Shown: positions 23,258-34,569, counted from the first letter of the stretch. The stretch is 64,000 nt of DNA from Aphidius gifuensis (GCF_014905175.1 NC_057788.1:12983404-13047403), one strand, 5' to 3'. Numbers and translations are program-made. The notes: generated from the sequence alone by a model not told the origin.

Positions 23258-23440
23258 CTAAATTTGATTTTACTTCGTAATCACTGCCGTCTGCTAATGA
23301 TATTGTTCTTTTTCTTAATAACCGTCGCGTCATTGAATATATAAATTCTACTTCCTTCAGTGCTATTATGATTGCGATTATATCTATAAAAAATCAGTAC
23401 CAGTATTAATAATATTGTTTTTTTTTTATTTAAAAATAAT

Positions 23441-23686
23441 TTAACCTGTAAATGAATTATTCGGTAAATGTACGATTTCTTTTATTTTTCTAAACTCGGA
23501 ATTAATTTTTGGAATATTTTCATTCTCGTCTTCGTCTTCCAAGTTTATACTAGACTCTACCGGTATCATTATTTCTTTATTATTTATCGATGGGTATATT
23601 TCATTAACTTTTCTCACTAATCCTCCAGTGATTGTATATATTTTGTTTATCTGTAACATAGAATAATTGATTATTTCAATAATCAT
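23441..23686 (-). CDS. Hypothetical acidic ORF in the Helitron-like repeat
   Basis: Unrecognised 81-residue frame (INKIYTITGGLVRKVNEIYP, then a DEDENEN run). The corresponding part of copy 2 (38990-39200) is recognisable but frameshifted, so the block was once shared and possibly coding. An acceptor-like TTTACAG/TTACCTG context at the edges suggests exons. Confidence 0.3.
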   Translation of the reverse strand: MIIEIINYSMLQINKIYTITGGLVRKVNEIYPSINNKEIMIPVESSINLEDEDENENIPKINSEFRKIKEIVHLPNNSFTG

Positions 23687-24562
23687 TCATTTTAAAACAT
23701 TTTTTGTTTGATAAATTTCATTGATAACTGTAGAAGATTTTTGTTTTGGATTTTGGTCATCTTTCATTCTTTTTTTTTTTTAAATAAATATTTTTAGGGA
23801 AGGGAGGGTGAAGGGGTAGGAGGAGAGTGGGGAGGGAAAGGAGGGGGGGAGGGGTAGTAATTTATATGTTCCCATATTTATCGTGTTTTTCTTTATATTC
23901 AGTGATTTTTCCTTTAAATTTCTCATTTTTATCGTATTTTTCTTTATATTTAGTGATCTTCCCATGAAATTTTCGTATATTTTCCTTTATATTTACTGAT
24001 ATTTATGTAATATTTTCTAATATTTATCGTATTTTTCTGTATTTTCCTTTATATTTACTGGTATTTACTAGATATTTTCACATTTTTATCATATTTTTCT
24101 TTATATTCAATGATTTTTTCTTTAAAATTTCTCATAAATAATTTATATGTTCCCATATTTATCGTGTTTTTCTTTATATTCAGTGATTTTTCCTTTAAAT
24201 TTTTCATATTTATCGTATTTTACTTCATATTTAGTAATCTTCCTATGAAATTTTCGTATATTTTCCTTCATATTTACGTGATATTTTCCTATATTTATCG
24301 TGTTTTTCTTTATATTCAGTGATTTTCCCTTTAAAATTTCTCATATTTATCGTATTTTTCTGTATTTTCCTTTATATTTACTGATACTATCCCATTTCTA
24401 TGGTATTTTCTTTTATATTCAGTGATTTTTCTTTATATTTACCAAATTTATCGTATTTAGATTAATTAAGGGACTTAGAATATTTTCGGGGGGGGGGGGT
24501 CTACCATGGTTGGGGGGGGTCCAGCTGAAAAGCGAAAACAATAGGAAATTAAAATTCCCTAA

Positions 24563-24925
24563 AAATACTTTACTCAATCAATATAATATGTAATCAATCA
24601 AATGAATTTTTATTTTTAAATAAATAATAAGAATTAATGAAATTTACTATCAAAATTGGCTAATAGTTTTTATTTGTAAAATGTATATACATATTAAAGA
24701 AATGACTAGAGTATATCCTAGATGTTTCTGTAGAATAAATCTATGAAGAATCATCAGATATTTTGTAAAAAAAAAAAATTAATATTATAATTATTATCGG
24801 TATATATTCGAGATACATCGAAAATATATCTTTCATATAAAAAAAAGGTACAAATTTGGCCAAAAATACGATATTTAATTAATATTTTTTTTATACCTGA
24901 GATATAAATTATTTGTTATATGTAA
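24563..24925. repeat. Right terminal inverted repeat, middle block
   Basis: Inverted match to about 14405-14760 of the left arm (TAGAGTATATCCTAGATGTT, GGTACAAATTTGGCC, AATACGATATTTAATTAATA). Bounded on the right by a solo LTR. Confidence 0.85.
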
Positions 24926-25889
24926 TGTTACGTACCAGGCTAATTAATTTATATTTTCTATGAAATAACAAAAAAAAAGAAGAATGTTTAACTAGAAAAA
25001 TAATATTATAATAATTTGAAAATAATACGAATTGATGAGCCTGATATTTAACTTATTTTTATAAAATCCTCTGATTTTGTTATTCCCTACAGGGTAACGG
25101 GTTAGGAGGGAATGTGTATGATTGTAGATGTACCTTGATGTAAGAATAATCCGAAACAATTGTCGAGAGCGTGTCAATCTGGATGGTCGCCTGTTGATGT
25201 TGGTAGTCTCGAATAATCCAAACGGTAAAATGAACTCGAAGCACAGAAAACAACACCCCGGAGAAATGTCACAGTCAATAATTTTATAGTATTAGGAACA
25301 GTCAATTTATAAACGAACAATAATAATTTAAGCACAAAGATTATTTAATTTAAATTCACTTTAACATTTTATTCATTAGAAACGAAAAACTTCAATTGAT
25401 TTTATTTTTTTATTTAATTATATTTAATTTTATAAAATTGATTTAAATTTAATTTAGATATTGTCCAAACAAAAGTTGTCGCAAGAGTGAAGCTCCTTAA
25501 ATTCTAAAATAATAATTCCCATAAAAATGAAATTAAAAAGTAGGGATGATCTTAGGTGGAAACATCTTTGACCAATTATAATTTACCTGTCCCACGATAG
25601 TCAGCATTTAATATTTTACTTAAAGAATTATTTGTAACGTCAACGGATGTAAAATATCAAGTAGCTAAGGTGACTTTGAACTACGGTTTGCAAAAATAAT
25701 TTAAAATAAAAAACATAATATTGTGTGAAAAAAGGTAAAATGTTGATTTTGCTAAAATAATCAAAAATAATTTAAAAAATAAAAAATAAAAAATTTAATT
25801 GCTTACTCTGTATTTTATATGCCCTTGAATTCACTAAATATTTTATTTATATATTTATTTATTCATAATATTGATACCAGGACGTAACA
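24926..25889. repeat. Solo LTR, 964 bp, in the right arm of the transposon
   Basis: Ends TGTTACGTACCAGG and CCAGGACGTAACA are inverted copies (TGTTACGT/ACGTAACA). Flanks are GTAA (24922-24925) and GTGA (25890-25893), a 4-bp duplication with one change. The left arm at 14405-14415 shows the empty site. No internal region is present, so it arose by LTR recombination. Termini resemble those of the endogenous retrovirus at 50375, but the bodies do not obviously match. Confidence 0.85.
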
Positions 25890-25893
25890 GTGA

Positions 25894-25969
25894 CCATCAC
25901 AATTATATACTGAAAATATTCGGTTTATATTTTAAGTCCAAAAAATATACACCTGATTTCCGTGGGGGT
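25894..25969. repeat. Right terminal inverted repeat, outer tip
   Basis: Inverted match to 14326-14403, ending CCTGATTTCCGTGGGGGT. Confidence 0.85.
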
Positions 25970-25974
25970 AGTGC

Positions 25975-26485
25975 ATTGGAGGGATTTAGAGACCTTGCAC
26001 CCTCAAATAAAATGGAACATTGACCCTAAGGTCAGTTGGTAACAATGCTTATTTCCAAATAAATAATTAATAATAAATTAATGAAATGAGTGATACCGAT
26101 AGAATCCTAAAATTGTAAGGATTCTGTCGATACCACTCATATCATTTTCCAATAATTAGAAATAATATCAAATAATAAATCAAAGTCGGACCGTATAGGC
26201 CGACCAATAAGACACAAGCGACAAAAGGAAAATGGAAAATGAACCAAGGAAAAACCAAACATCCCCGAACGATCCCCTTTCACCCTTATGGATTTTTCCA
26301 TCGATGAGGATTCTGAGGGATATTCGATCGTTTACTCTTGGGTTGTTAGTCGACCAAGACACTGCTCTTCTAGCTAAAAAGCTTTTATTTTTGTAATAAA
26401 AACTTAAAATATTTTATTATATTCTCTAACCAATCACGTAAGTTATTTTACTTCTTTATTCTATTCGATTGTTTTGTGGCCAACA
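25975..26485 (+). repeat. Remainder of the split gypsy-like LTR
   Basis: It continues the LTR begun at 14221. It shares with the LTR at 31815 an inner palindrome (GAGTGATACCGATAGAATCC and GATTCTGTCGATACCACTC), GACCAATAAG, CCGAACATCCCCGA-like blocks and CGTAAGTTATT. The match fades near 26480. The frame on the minus strand at 26180-26362 is not a gene. Confidence 0.65.
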
Positions 26486-27538
26486 TTACGCCACAATCTT
26501 ACACCAATATATTATACGCCGTATTATATTTGTGAATATGTATAAATGGGATTTCTGTCAAGTAGATACAATACACATGTATACAGAAGGCCCTTGCGTA
26601 CAAATTAGTATAAAATAGTGTGATTATCAAAAAAAAAACTAAATTATCTAGTCATATCGGCGTAAAATCCAGTAGCATTGAGTAATGCAAGTGTTTAGGA
26701 TTTATAAGCGGGAAAAACCAGAGCATTTCGGACAAAGCGGATAGCGACCATGGTAGAAATATATATTATATTATATTATATTATATTATATTATATTATA
26801 TTATATTATATTATTATATATATTATATATTATAGTAGAAATATATATTTAGTATAATATATTTCTACCATGATAGCGACCATCACATTTTGTATAGCAA
26901 CCACACACACATACATGAAAACACAGATGAGACACAAAAGATTGTAAAACGACACAGTACACATAGCACGCTTAGTCTGAGCACATGTCTGATTATTAGA
27001 ATTCTTGAGCACATAGTTAGTAAAATTAGTATTCCGAACACCTTATATACCAAAGGAGAGATAAAATCAAAGAACAATTGGTAGTTTACTTGTTATTAAG
27101 CATTGAATTACGATATATAGAACCGGTCTACGGTTGACGTCAATTAATATAATTGACACAACTAGACATTATAGTGCACCAAGTTGTAGTGTAATGGTTA
27201 TTATCAATTAAGGTTAATTAAGTGTACAGATAGTTTTAAGAAATAATGACATAAAATAAATAACAACAATATTTTTCAAGTTAAAAAGTGTAATCATCAG
27301 AGTCTACGAGACGCCTTAACTATCCCTCAACCTATCCTTTAAAAATAATATAAAATAAAACAATTATGCAACAGCAAGAGTGTATGAACTTGTATAAGAC
27401 TTTGAAATTACTGAAAATCAATGACATTTTTCTAGATATTTACTAGGACATTTAGTGATTTCTCGTAATAATTGCGCAAGAGTTCTGGAATGAATAATAT
27501 ATGAAAACTTTAATTTTTTTTTAAAATTGTTATCTTAG
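26486..27538. other. No gene; contains a TA-rich palindrome
   Basis: AT-rich spacer. Apart from the palindrome at 26750-26873 no frame with coding character, tRNA or known repeat was recognised. Confidence 0.4.
26750..26873. repeat. Palindromic TATAT repeat with CATGGTAGAAATATAT ends
   Basis: CATGGTAGAAATATATATT on the left and AATATATTTCTACCATG on the right are inverted; the centre is about 50 bp of TATTA repeats. GATAGCGACCAT stands on both sides (about 26740-26751 and 26874-26885). The ends share GGTAGAAAT with the MITE at 10109. Confidence 0.65.
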
Positions 27539-29520
27539 TGTAATGTCCTGCGGTAAGCGCCGAACTTTTTATTAATTTTAGATATATTATATTTTATAAA
27601 ATCCTACCTATCCTCAGGGTACAATTGGATACCCCTAACTCCGTCTTATGGATTAGAAGTGTAACATTTGAGGGAGCAAACGCATCCCCGAGCACCCCCG
27701 AATATTCCCGACCTACCCTACGGTCAGCTTTTGCCACTGATCCAATGTATCATTCCACCACCAGATCTTCCAGCTCTAACTGCTTTGATATTTGCTTCAA
27801 AAAGTCTTAGAATACTTTTAAGAGTCACCAGCCGAAAAACTGTAAGTTATACTTATTCGATATTATATTGATTTATTTTGTTTAAATATTTTCAATTATA
27901 TTTGGCTACGTAAATTATGAATTTAAACTCATTAAAATCATCTTGGATTTAACTGGTAATTAATTCCGACCGCATGGTCTAAGTTCTATTGTTCTTTTAA
28001 TTTAAATTCAAGTGCAAGCTTTGTCTTCTGAATTTATTTAAATAAAATATTGAATAAAGTGAATTATTCAGTGAGTTGACTGATTCAAGCATTAATTTCA
28101 TTACTAAAAATATTTAATTATTTAAATATAAAATCAACGACCTCGTGGTCATCACTTTTATTTCAACCACGATCTATAAAGTACAGTAAAGCGATCATAT
28201 AATTGAGGGTCCGGATACAGTAACACGCTCCGCGCTCGAAGACAAGAAAAAGCGACGTTGTTCAAGTTGAAAATTAAAATTGAAAAATAGAAAAAATAAA
28301 AAATACAGTGTAATGTATAAAATCTATAAAATTAAAAAATACACATTTTTGTTCCAATAATTTTTTTTTAATAATAATTAGTTAATGAGATAAAAAATAA
28401 AAACAAAATTTAAAAAAAAAAAAAAAATACTTTTTTTTAAACATATAACTCGTGACAACTTCTTTAAAAATTAATAAATTGACTTGAAAATTTGACTGTA
28501 GCTTTATTATAGACTAGCGATGGCAACAGTAACATTAAAAAATTCACTTATTTATATTTTTTAATTTTTTTTATTTATTGTGTTTTACCAATGAAAAATT
28601 CAATTTGTCAAACTTTGAATGAAAAAAGAGTCGGAGAAATTTAAAAATTGAGTAACTTGTCAGCGGCAATATTGTTAAGCAGTATATCAAGAAGTTTTAT
28701 ACAAATTTTTAGATATTTTTATGAATTATTTACTGAGTTATTAATTTAATAACAAATTCAGAAGCACCGTTAAGGCTTTACATGCTTGATTGTCCGCTCC
28801 TTCTCTCGCGAACGCCTATGCTCGCGCGTTCGTATATCCATTTAATACAAACGATATACGCGCTATTTGTTGTTAAATTAATAACTCAGTAAATAATTCA
28901 TAAAAATATCTAAAAATTTGTAAAAAACTTCTTGATATACTGCTCAACAATATTGCCACTGACAAGTTACTCAATTTTTAAATTTCTCCGACTCTTTTTT
29001 CATTCAAAGTTTGACAAATTGAATTTTTCATTGGTAAAACACAATAAATAAAAAAAATTAAAAAATATAAATAAATAAATTTTTTAATGTTACTGTTGCC
29101 ATCGCTAGTCTATAATAAAGCTACAGTCAAATTTTCAAGTCAATTTATTAATTTTTAAAGAAGTTGTCACGAGTTATATGTTTAAAAAAAAGTATTTTTT
29201 TTTTTTAAAAAAAATTTTGTTTTTATTTTTTATCTCATTAACTAATTATTATAAAAAAAAAAATTATTTAAACAAAAATGTGTATTTTTCAATTTTATAG
29301 ATGACTATTTTTTATTTTCTTTATTTTTCAATTTTAATTTTCAACGTAAACAACGTCGCTTTATCTTGTCTTCGAGCGCGGAGCGTGTTACTGTATCCGG
29401 ACCCTCAATTATTAAATTAAACAAAAGTAAAAGTGTTCTTTGTTATTATGTTTATCGTAAATTCCGTGTTACACAAATGCGTCAATTATCGTATATATAA
29501 ACTAACAAGATGGTACATAT
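27539..29520 (+). repeat. Gypsy-like LTR (TGTAATGTCC family) interrupted by a hairpin element
   Basis: Starts TGTAATGTCCTGCGGTAAGC and reaches GTGTTACA at 29473 and on into GCGTCAATTATCG. Shared landmarks with the LTR at 31815 include CCAGCTCTAAC/CCAGCTTTAAT, CTGTAAGTTAT, GACCGCATGGTCT and CGACCTCGTGGTC. It lacks the inner palindrome of the other copies. The insert at 28205-29406 must be removed to align it. No internal genes follow. Confidence 0.7.
28205..29406. mobile_element. Foldback element, 1.2-kb near-perfect hairpin
   Basis: Two arms of roughly 550 bp are near-identical inverted copies, from GAGGGTCCGGATACAGTAAC at the left tip to its complement at the right tip. The loop is about 100 bp around 28760-28865 and includes TCGCGAACGCCTATGCTCGC. 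AATT on both sides is a likely 4-bp target duplication, supported by the related LTR at 31815, which lacks the insert. No protein is encoded. A transcript would form long double-stranded RNA. Confidence 0.85.
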
Positions 29521-30780
29521 AAAGTTATGCCATATTATTCTTAAATATTTATGGGGCATTCCATGTCAACTCACAGGGTTTTTCCCTCACCCTCTCAGAT
29601 TCGAAAACAAATATTTTTTTTAAGTTAGTCATCGACTCAGATGTACCTCTGATTTTTTTTTAATTTTTACCATTATTAACCGCCGAGCAAGAATCAAAAA
29701 ACACCTCCTTCACAAGAATAAACTACGATTTCGCCATTTTTTAAAATTCTGATTTTTTTACTGTAAATAGTAGAGCACAAGATGAGCTTAATTTCCAAAT
29801 TTCATCATGGGATAACGATAGGTTCATTATAAAAAGTTCCATGTGAAAATTGCTAAAATCAGGCAAGATCATATCCCAAACAACAGGTTCTTTTTTTTTG
29901 TTTCTTATAGGAAATTTCCTCACGATTACGGGAAAAATACGAAAAAAATTCCCACGCATGCGCAAAGCTGTTACAAATCAAGTTGAATTATCGAAAAAAC
30001 GGCTATTTATCGGTTATATATCGTACGGCCATGAAAATAACGATTGCTTCTAAACTTCAATAATGGTGATCGATAAAACTTGTCAAGGAAAAAAAAATGT
30101 CCTAATAAAAATTTGACATCTCGAATAAATATTGATTGTTTAGCTATAATTACAGCTATAGTAAAACATCCAACCTTCTCAGTAAATCGTATGCATGTTT
30201 TCAAAAAATATCGATAGGTCGAAAACTATTCGAGATATCGAAGTTTTTATTAGAAAATTTTTTTCTCTCTGACGAGTTTCACCGATCGCCATATTATTGA
30301 ATTTTAGAATTAATCGTTATTTTTATGGCTGTACGATATATAACCGATGAATAGCCGTTTTTTCGATAATTCAACTTGATTTTTCACTCTCTTGGATCTT
30401 TCTGAAAATTTGTCAGTCGCAAGACTGGATTGAGACTGTAAGCTCGTATCTTACCTTTTTATTTTTAAGTCATTTTTGTCGGAGTTATTGTACGGAGAAT
30501 ACTATTACATCTATATCTTTTTTTTTTTAATCATTTTTACAGACTTTGAGAACAAAATAAAAATTAAATCAATCGTAATTTTTTACGTAAGTTTTTCTCA
30601 GCTTTTCATAAGATAAATCAGTTTTTTTTTGTATTTATAAAAAACTTTGAAATTAGAGTTCAAAATGTAAAATGCTTTTCGATAAATAATATTTAAATTA
30701 GAAGTCATAATTTTCAGTGAGTTTAGATATAATTCAAATAATATATTATTATAATTAAGACGATTTTAACAAATACTTAC
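29521..30780. repeat. Repeat with inner inverted copies, no gene
   Basis: Blocks at about 29975-30120 recur inverted at 30225-30390 (TCAAGTTGAATTATCGAAAA, CGGCTATTTATCGGTTATAT, CGTACGGCCAT). The stretch starts with GGGGCATTCCATGTCAACTC, a motif partly repeated at 31335. Open frames here are chance. Confidence 0.6.
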
Positions 30781-31030
30781 GGGGCCACGATGTTCCGCTG
30801 TAATTATCAATCAATCGGTTGTGTTGTTGATATCCGGCAGTGACCAATCACAGAAGCCAATATGTAATACATTTATATTAATATTATCAATATATTTACG
30901 TGCAGGTTCCAACATTAACGATGGCAAGGCGCTACGTTCGATATTTAAAGTTCCAGACGGGTACTCGTAAACACCAGTAAAGTGGTGATTTTAACACTCT
31001 GACCGATTGGGTGTTCTTCAAAACTTCAGG
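30781..31030 (-). other. GC-richer block with a possible minus-strand exon
   Basis: The minus strand is open through about 30890-31000 with a plausible peptide (YEYPSGTLNIERSALPSLML). Composition is richer in GC than the flanks. No start or matching partner exon was found, so this is only a candidate exon of unknown origin. Confidence 0.25.
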
Positions 31031-31814
31031 AAGAAATCTTTGCAGGCTATAATTGTACATATTAGAAATCATTGACCTACAAGTGAATTTCCAGCAACTT
31101 TTTCAAATCTGATAACAATAAAATTACAATTAATTAAAATTACGATTACAAATAATTGAAATTACAACTATTGGTGAAAGTGGACCAAAAAATTTTTTTA
31201 ATATATGTAAACCAAATAATAATGGTATTGGAAAAAAATTGATAAATAACAATATTTAAAAATAAGAAAAAAACGTAAAATATATTTTAAAAAATAATGT
31301 TCATTATGAAGTTTTTCAAATATTTATTATATATGTGAGGGAATTCCACGTCACTCTGGGAAGTCTAAACCCCCTTCGATTTTGGCCCTAATTTCTTTTT
31401 TCCGTTGACACCACGAATAGCATCCCTGAATTTTTTCAGACTTTCCAACCCCTAAAAAAATGAAACTACCCCCCTCAATCAAAAGTAAACTCCGATTTGG
31501 ACATGATTTAAATTTCCGATTTTTTGAGTGTAGATTCAGTGTCCCAAAATAAAAATCGTGTAAAAATTCCAGAGTGAGATTCCGTGAGGAACCTTATTTG
31601 ATCTTTATTCGCGTTGTGTATTTTAGAAAAATTTTTTTCGTGTAAATTTGAGAACAGTCAAACAATACTGAGATTTCCGTTGTAATCAAATCTTATGAGT
31701 TATTACAGAAGCAGGTTTCGAGCAGAAAAAAATGACTGGTTTACAATATTGCTATCTTGAATGGTTTTCGAGATACCGAATGGCAAAGATTAGTTCTTTT
31801 TGTTTGTTTGCCAT
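31031..31814. other. No gene seen
   Basis: AT-rich, with a segment at 31335-31800 (GAATTCCACGTCACTCTGGG) distantly like the repeat at 29560. Confidence 0.4.
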
Positions 31815-33361
31815 TGTGATGTCCTGCGGTAAACGCCTAAACTTTTCCATTTCAATTTGTTATTACATATTCAGGGCATATTTCGACACCTCAAGCTCCG
31901 TCTAGCGCATTCTACGGGGAATACCTTCAAGGAAGCTAGATGCTTTACACGCTGAATATGCTGCTTGAGCTGACAACATTGTCAGGTGATTATACTGCCA
32001 ATTTCAATAATTTAAATTAAGCTATGAATAATAAAATGAGTGATATCGATAGAATCTGAAAATTACAAAGATTTTTACGATACCACTCATTTTAAAATAG
32101 AGTAATTCGGAATAATTTTAAAAAATAAATAAAGATCATACCATCTGAACTGACCAATGAGAATTAGGAAACAGTAGGAAAATAGGAAATGGACCAAAGC
32201 GGAAAACCGAACATCCCCGAAGGATCCTCACCTACCTCTAAGGATCTCAGAGTATCGACCTACATCGTTCCTCAGGACTCAGTCACTTGGTCAGTGGTAT
32301 CATTGCCAACGACAGTTCTTCCAGCTTTAATAACATAGACATTTGGTCTTTAAGTCTTCTTTATTTTTCAATACATACTTAGAATATTCTAATATTCGTC
32401 TGCCAACACTGTAAGTTATTCTATTCAATATTATATAGATTTATTCGATTGAATATCTTCAGTTAATCTTATGTAACATTTGGTTACATAATTTATGAAT
32501 TTAAATTTATTATATTACATTTGTATAAACTTGCAATAAATACAGACCGCATGGTCTGGATTGTCTCGATTTTTATCTGAATTCGATAATAGGCTTTGTG
32601 TGATTTTGAATTAACCGAACAAATATTAAATAAAATAAAATATAGTTGGCCAGTTAAGTAACGAATTTATTTGTTAGAATTATTAACATAATTGAGTATA
32701 AAATACACGACCTCGTGGTCCGAATTTTTTATCTTGATTTCAATCATCAACGTATAATAAAACATTTTAATAATTGTTAAATCGAATACAAGTAAAAGTG
32801 ATCGTTTTTTTATAACGTTATTGTAAATTCAGTGTTACAAGAGTGCGTCAATTATTGTGCACGTTCATCATCATACTGTAAATATAAATATATGTATATT
32901 ATATCGTCATATTATATATGTAAGAGTAGTGAAATTAGTGTGAGTGAGAGAGATGAAAGAACGATTGAAAAAAGGATGAAAGATGCATGTTTGTGAGTAG
33001 AAATGATAGGCGTGACGACAAATTTGAAGGTAAAGGAAAGTTAAGGATTAGGATTATGACTGTGAAAAAATGTGTAAGGTTAAAAGACAATAAGAAAAAA
33101 ATAAGAGAGAAAATATTCTAGAAGGTAAAAGAAATCGGCAGAATGTTTGAAAAGAATGACTGTTGTCCGAGTGCATGGTGATTGTGAGGGATGAGAGTTA
33201 GTTCGTAACTGCTGCGTAAATAAGCAAGACGCTCAGTTCTAAAGACACTTTTGTATTGTTTTTTTAACGGTTGAGATTTAATAAATATACCTCACTGTTG
33301 AATGAATAAAAGCCTCTCGAGTTCAAGTAACTTAACTATCCTAAAAATCCATATTCCTACA
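31815..33361 (+). repeat. Gypsy-like 5' LTR, probably full length
   Basis: Starts TGTGATGTCCTGCGGTAAAC and probably ends ...ATTCCTACA at 33361, where ATTGGGGGCTGAACCGGGAT, a primer-binding-site-like leader of insect gypsy elements, follows. An alternative end is GTGTTACA at 32839. The inner palindrome GAGTGATATCGATAGAATC/CGATACCACTC and AATAAA near 33279 and 33304 fit an LTR with a poly(A) signal. Confidence 0.6.
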
Positions 33362-33470
33362 ATTGGGGGCTGAACCGGGATTGCCGTGGATACGTATCGG
33401 TTAACTTCGCGAGTGAGTTTTATAAAATTAGTGGTTATATTAAATTAAAGATTGTTTTTGCTTTGGCATA

Positions 33471-33806
33471 ATGGCGGGACCATCAAACAGTGATATGACA
33501 ATGTTAGAGATAGAAGCATTGTCAATAGAAGAATTGCGTAAGAGGCTGGAAGATCTGGGTAGGTCAAGCAAAGGCGCAAAAGCTGTTTGGGTGCAAAGAC
33601 TCAGAAAGGCCTTGAAGGGGTCAGATGACAAAGGCAAAAGCAAAAAGGGTACCAGATCAAACAATAAAAGTGGTGAAGACGAGAGTGACAAAAGCAATGA
33701 TGACGGAGGTCAAAATGAAGGATTTGACGACCGATTTATTGACGAGATGTCTAAGTTACAACTCAAAGACGAGCTCACTAAACGTGGGTTGAGCAGGTTT
33801 GGCTGA
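33471..33806 (+). pseudogene. Truncated Gag with SAP-like motifs
   Basis: ATG 33471 to TGA 33804-33806, 111 residues. Residues about 12-45 (IEALSIEELRKRLEDLG then SSKGAKAVWVQRLRKAL) form a SAP motif, a helix-extended-loop-helix that binds DNA and is seen at the N terminus of several insect gypsy Gags. A basic, Ser-rich linker follows, then a second SAP-like start (MSKLQLKDELTKRGLSRFG) cut off by the stop. An acidic/Arg-rich stretch in another frame continues to about 33917, so the true Gag was longer. Its place 110 bases after the primer-site-like motif supports the Gag call. No pol follows. Confidence 0.6.
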
Positions 33807-33818
33807 GGCGCAGAGTTA

Positions 33819-33843
33819 TTTGTATACGCAAAGCGTATACAAA
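33819..33843. repeat. Perfect 11-bp stem hairpin
   Basis: TTTGTATACGC, loop AAA, GCGTATACAAA. It sits just after the stop of the truncated Gag and may mark a small insertion that broke the frame. Confidence 0.7.
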
Positions 33844-33929
33844 TCACACCACGTCATCAGAGAGTGACTCCGAGAGCGAGGAAGAAGTTCCTCGACCTAG
33901 ACGACGAGAAAGAATCTAAAAAGTCTAGT

Positions 33930-34569
33930 AGGATTTTTTTTCTTGGGTAATAATTAATTATCCGATACTTCATCCGGCTACGATATTTCATCATATATTG
34001 ACGATAATATTCGTGTGATTTTTTATGGATACAGAAATAGATACTCCTCAAGGGACACCAGAGAAAGTGAGCTGGCAGACAAGGATAGCACCCAAGAAAA
34101 AGGGAGACAGAAATGTGAACCATTGACCAAGGGGGGGGGGAGGACAAAGTCTTTCCAACTGAGAGCCTTAGACAGGAATTGTTTCGGTTGCTCCCTTACT
34201 TCATTTCCCATTTTCCTTTAGTCTACTCATTTCTGATTGGTCAGCCTACGTGGCTTGATTTTAATATTCAATTTATATTATTCATAATTATGTACTAAAT
34301 GAGTATTGAGAGAATTCTCGTAATGTTAAGATTCTGTCGATATCACTCATTGTTATAATTTATCATTCTATTTTAGTATTAAAATTGGCGGTATTGCCAC
34401 TTAGCAATAGTGAGATTTCAAGAAAAATATTGACGGTACAAAGCCTCTAGCTTCTCTTAACATGTTAGATGGAGCTAGGGGTGTCAAATTGCACTCTGAA
34501 TACATAATTATAGAAAAAAAATATAGAATAAAATAAAAAAAGTTAGAGTGCTTACCGCAGGACATTACA
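33930..34569 (-). repeat. Truncated, inverted gypsy-like LTR
   Basis: Read on the minus strand it starts TGTAATGTCCTGCGGTAAGC at 34569 and keeps the inner palindrome GAGTGATATCGACAGAATC/CTCTCAATACTCAT and GACCAATCAGAAATGAG. It fades toward 33930. It opposes the LTR at 31815, so the two form an inverted pair about 0.6 kb apart around the SAP fragment. A run of ten Gs lies at 34131-34140. Confidence 0.65.

Larger units (their letters stand above)
22709..24562 (+). mobile_element. Helitron-like repeat, copy 1 (TCAATATTACAGTTGCTGAA ... CCCTAA)
   Basis: Starts TC at 22709, followed by CAGTTGCTGAAGCAACTG, an 8-bp stem hairpin. It ends GGAAATTAAAATTCCCTAA, a small palindrome followed by CTAA, the layout of a Helitron 3' end. 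Flanks match the uninterrupted left arm of the host transposon, so both ends are fixed within a few bases. The right third (23870-24460) is a string of ATATTTACTGATATTTTCC and TTCTTTATATTCAGTGATTT units. On the minus strand 23686-23441 and 23257-23033 are open and intron-like boundaries surround them. Copies lie at 38606 and 48094. Confidence 0.65.
14326..25969 (+). mobile_element. Large DNA transposon with BEN and tnp2-like genes, inserted in an LTR
   Basis: Ends are ACCCC[A/C]ACGGAAATCAGG on the left and its inverted match ending GTGGGGGT on the right, flanked by AGTGC at 14321-14325 and 25970-25974. Beyond the tips, long subterminal inverted repeats match: 14326-14960 against three right-side blocks (22510-22708, 24563-24925, 25894-25969) that later insertions have separated. 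Repeated TATATCC/GATATAT motifs in these arms look like transposase-binding sites. The inside has a minus-strand BEN-type gene and a plus-strand transposase from a shared central promoter region. The 5-bp duplication is not the 3 bp usual for CACTA elements, so the superfamily is left open. Confidence 0.75.
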
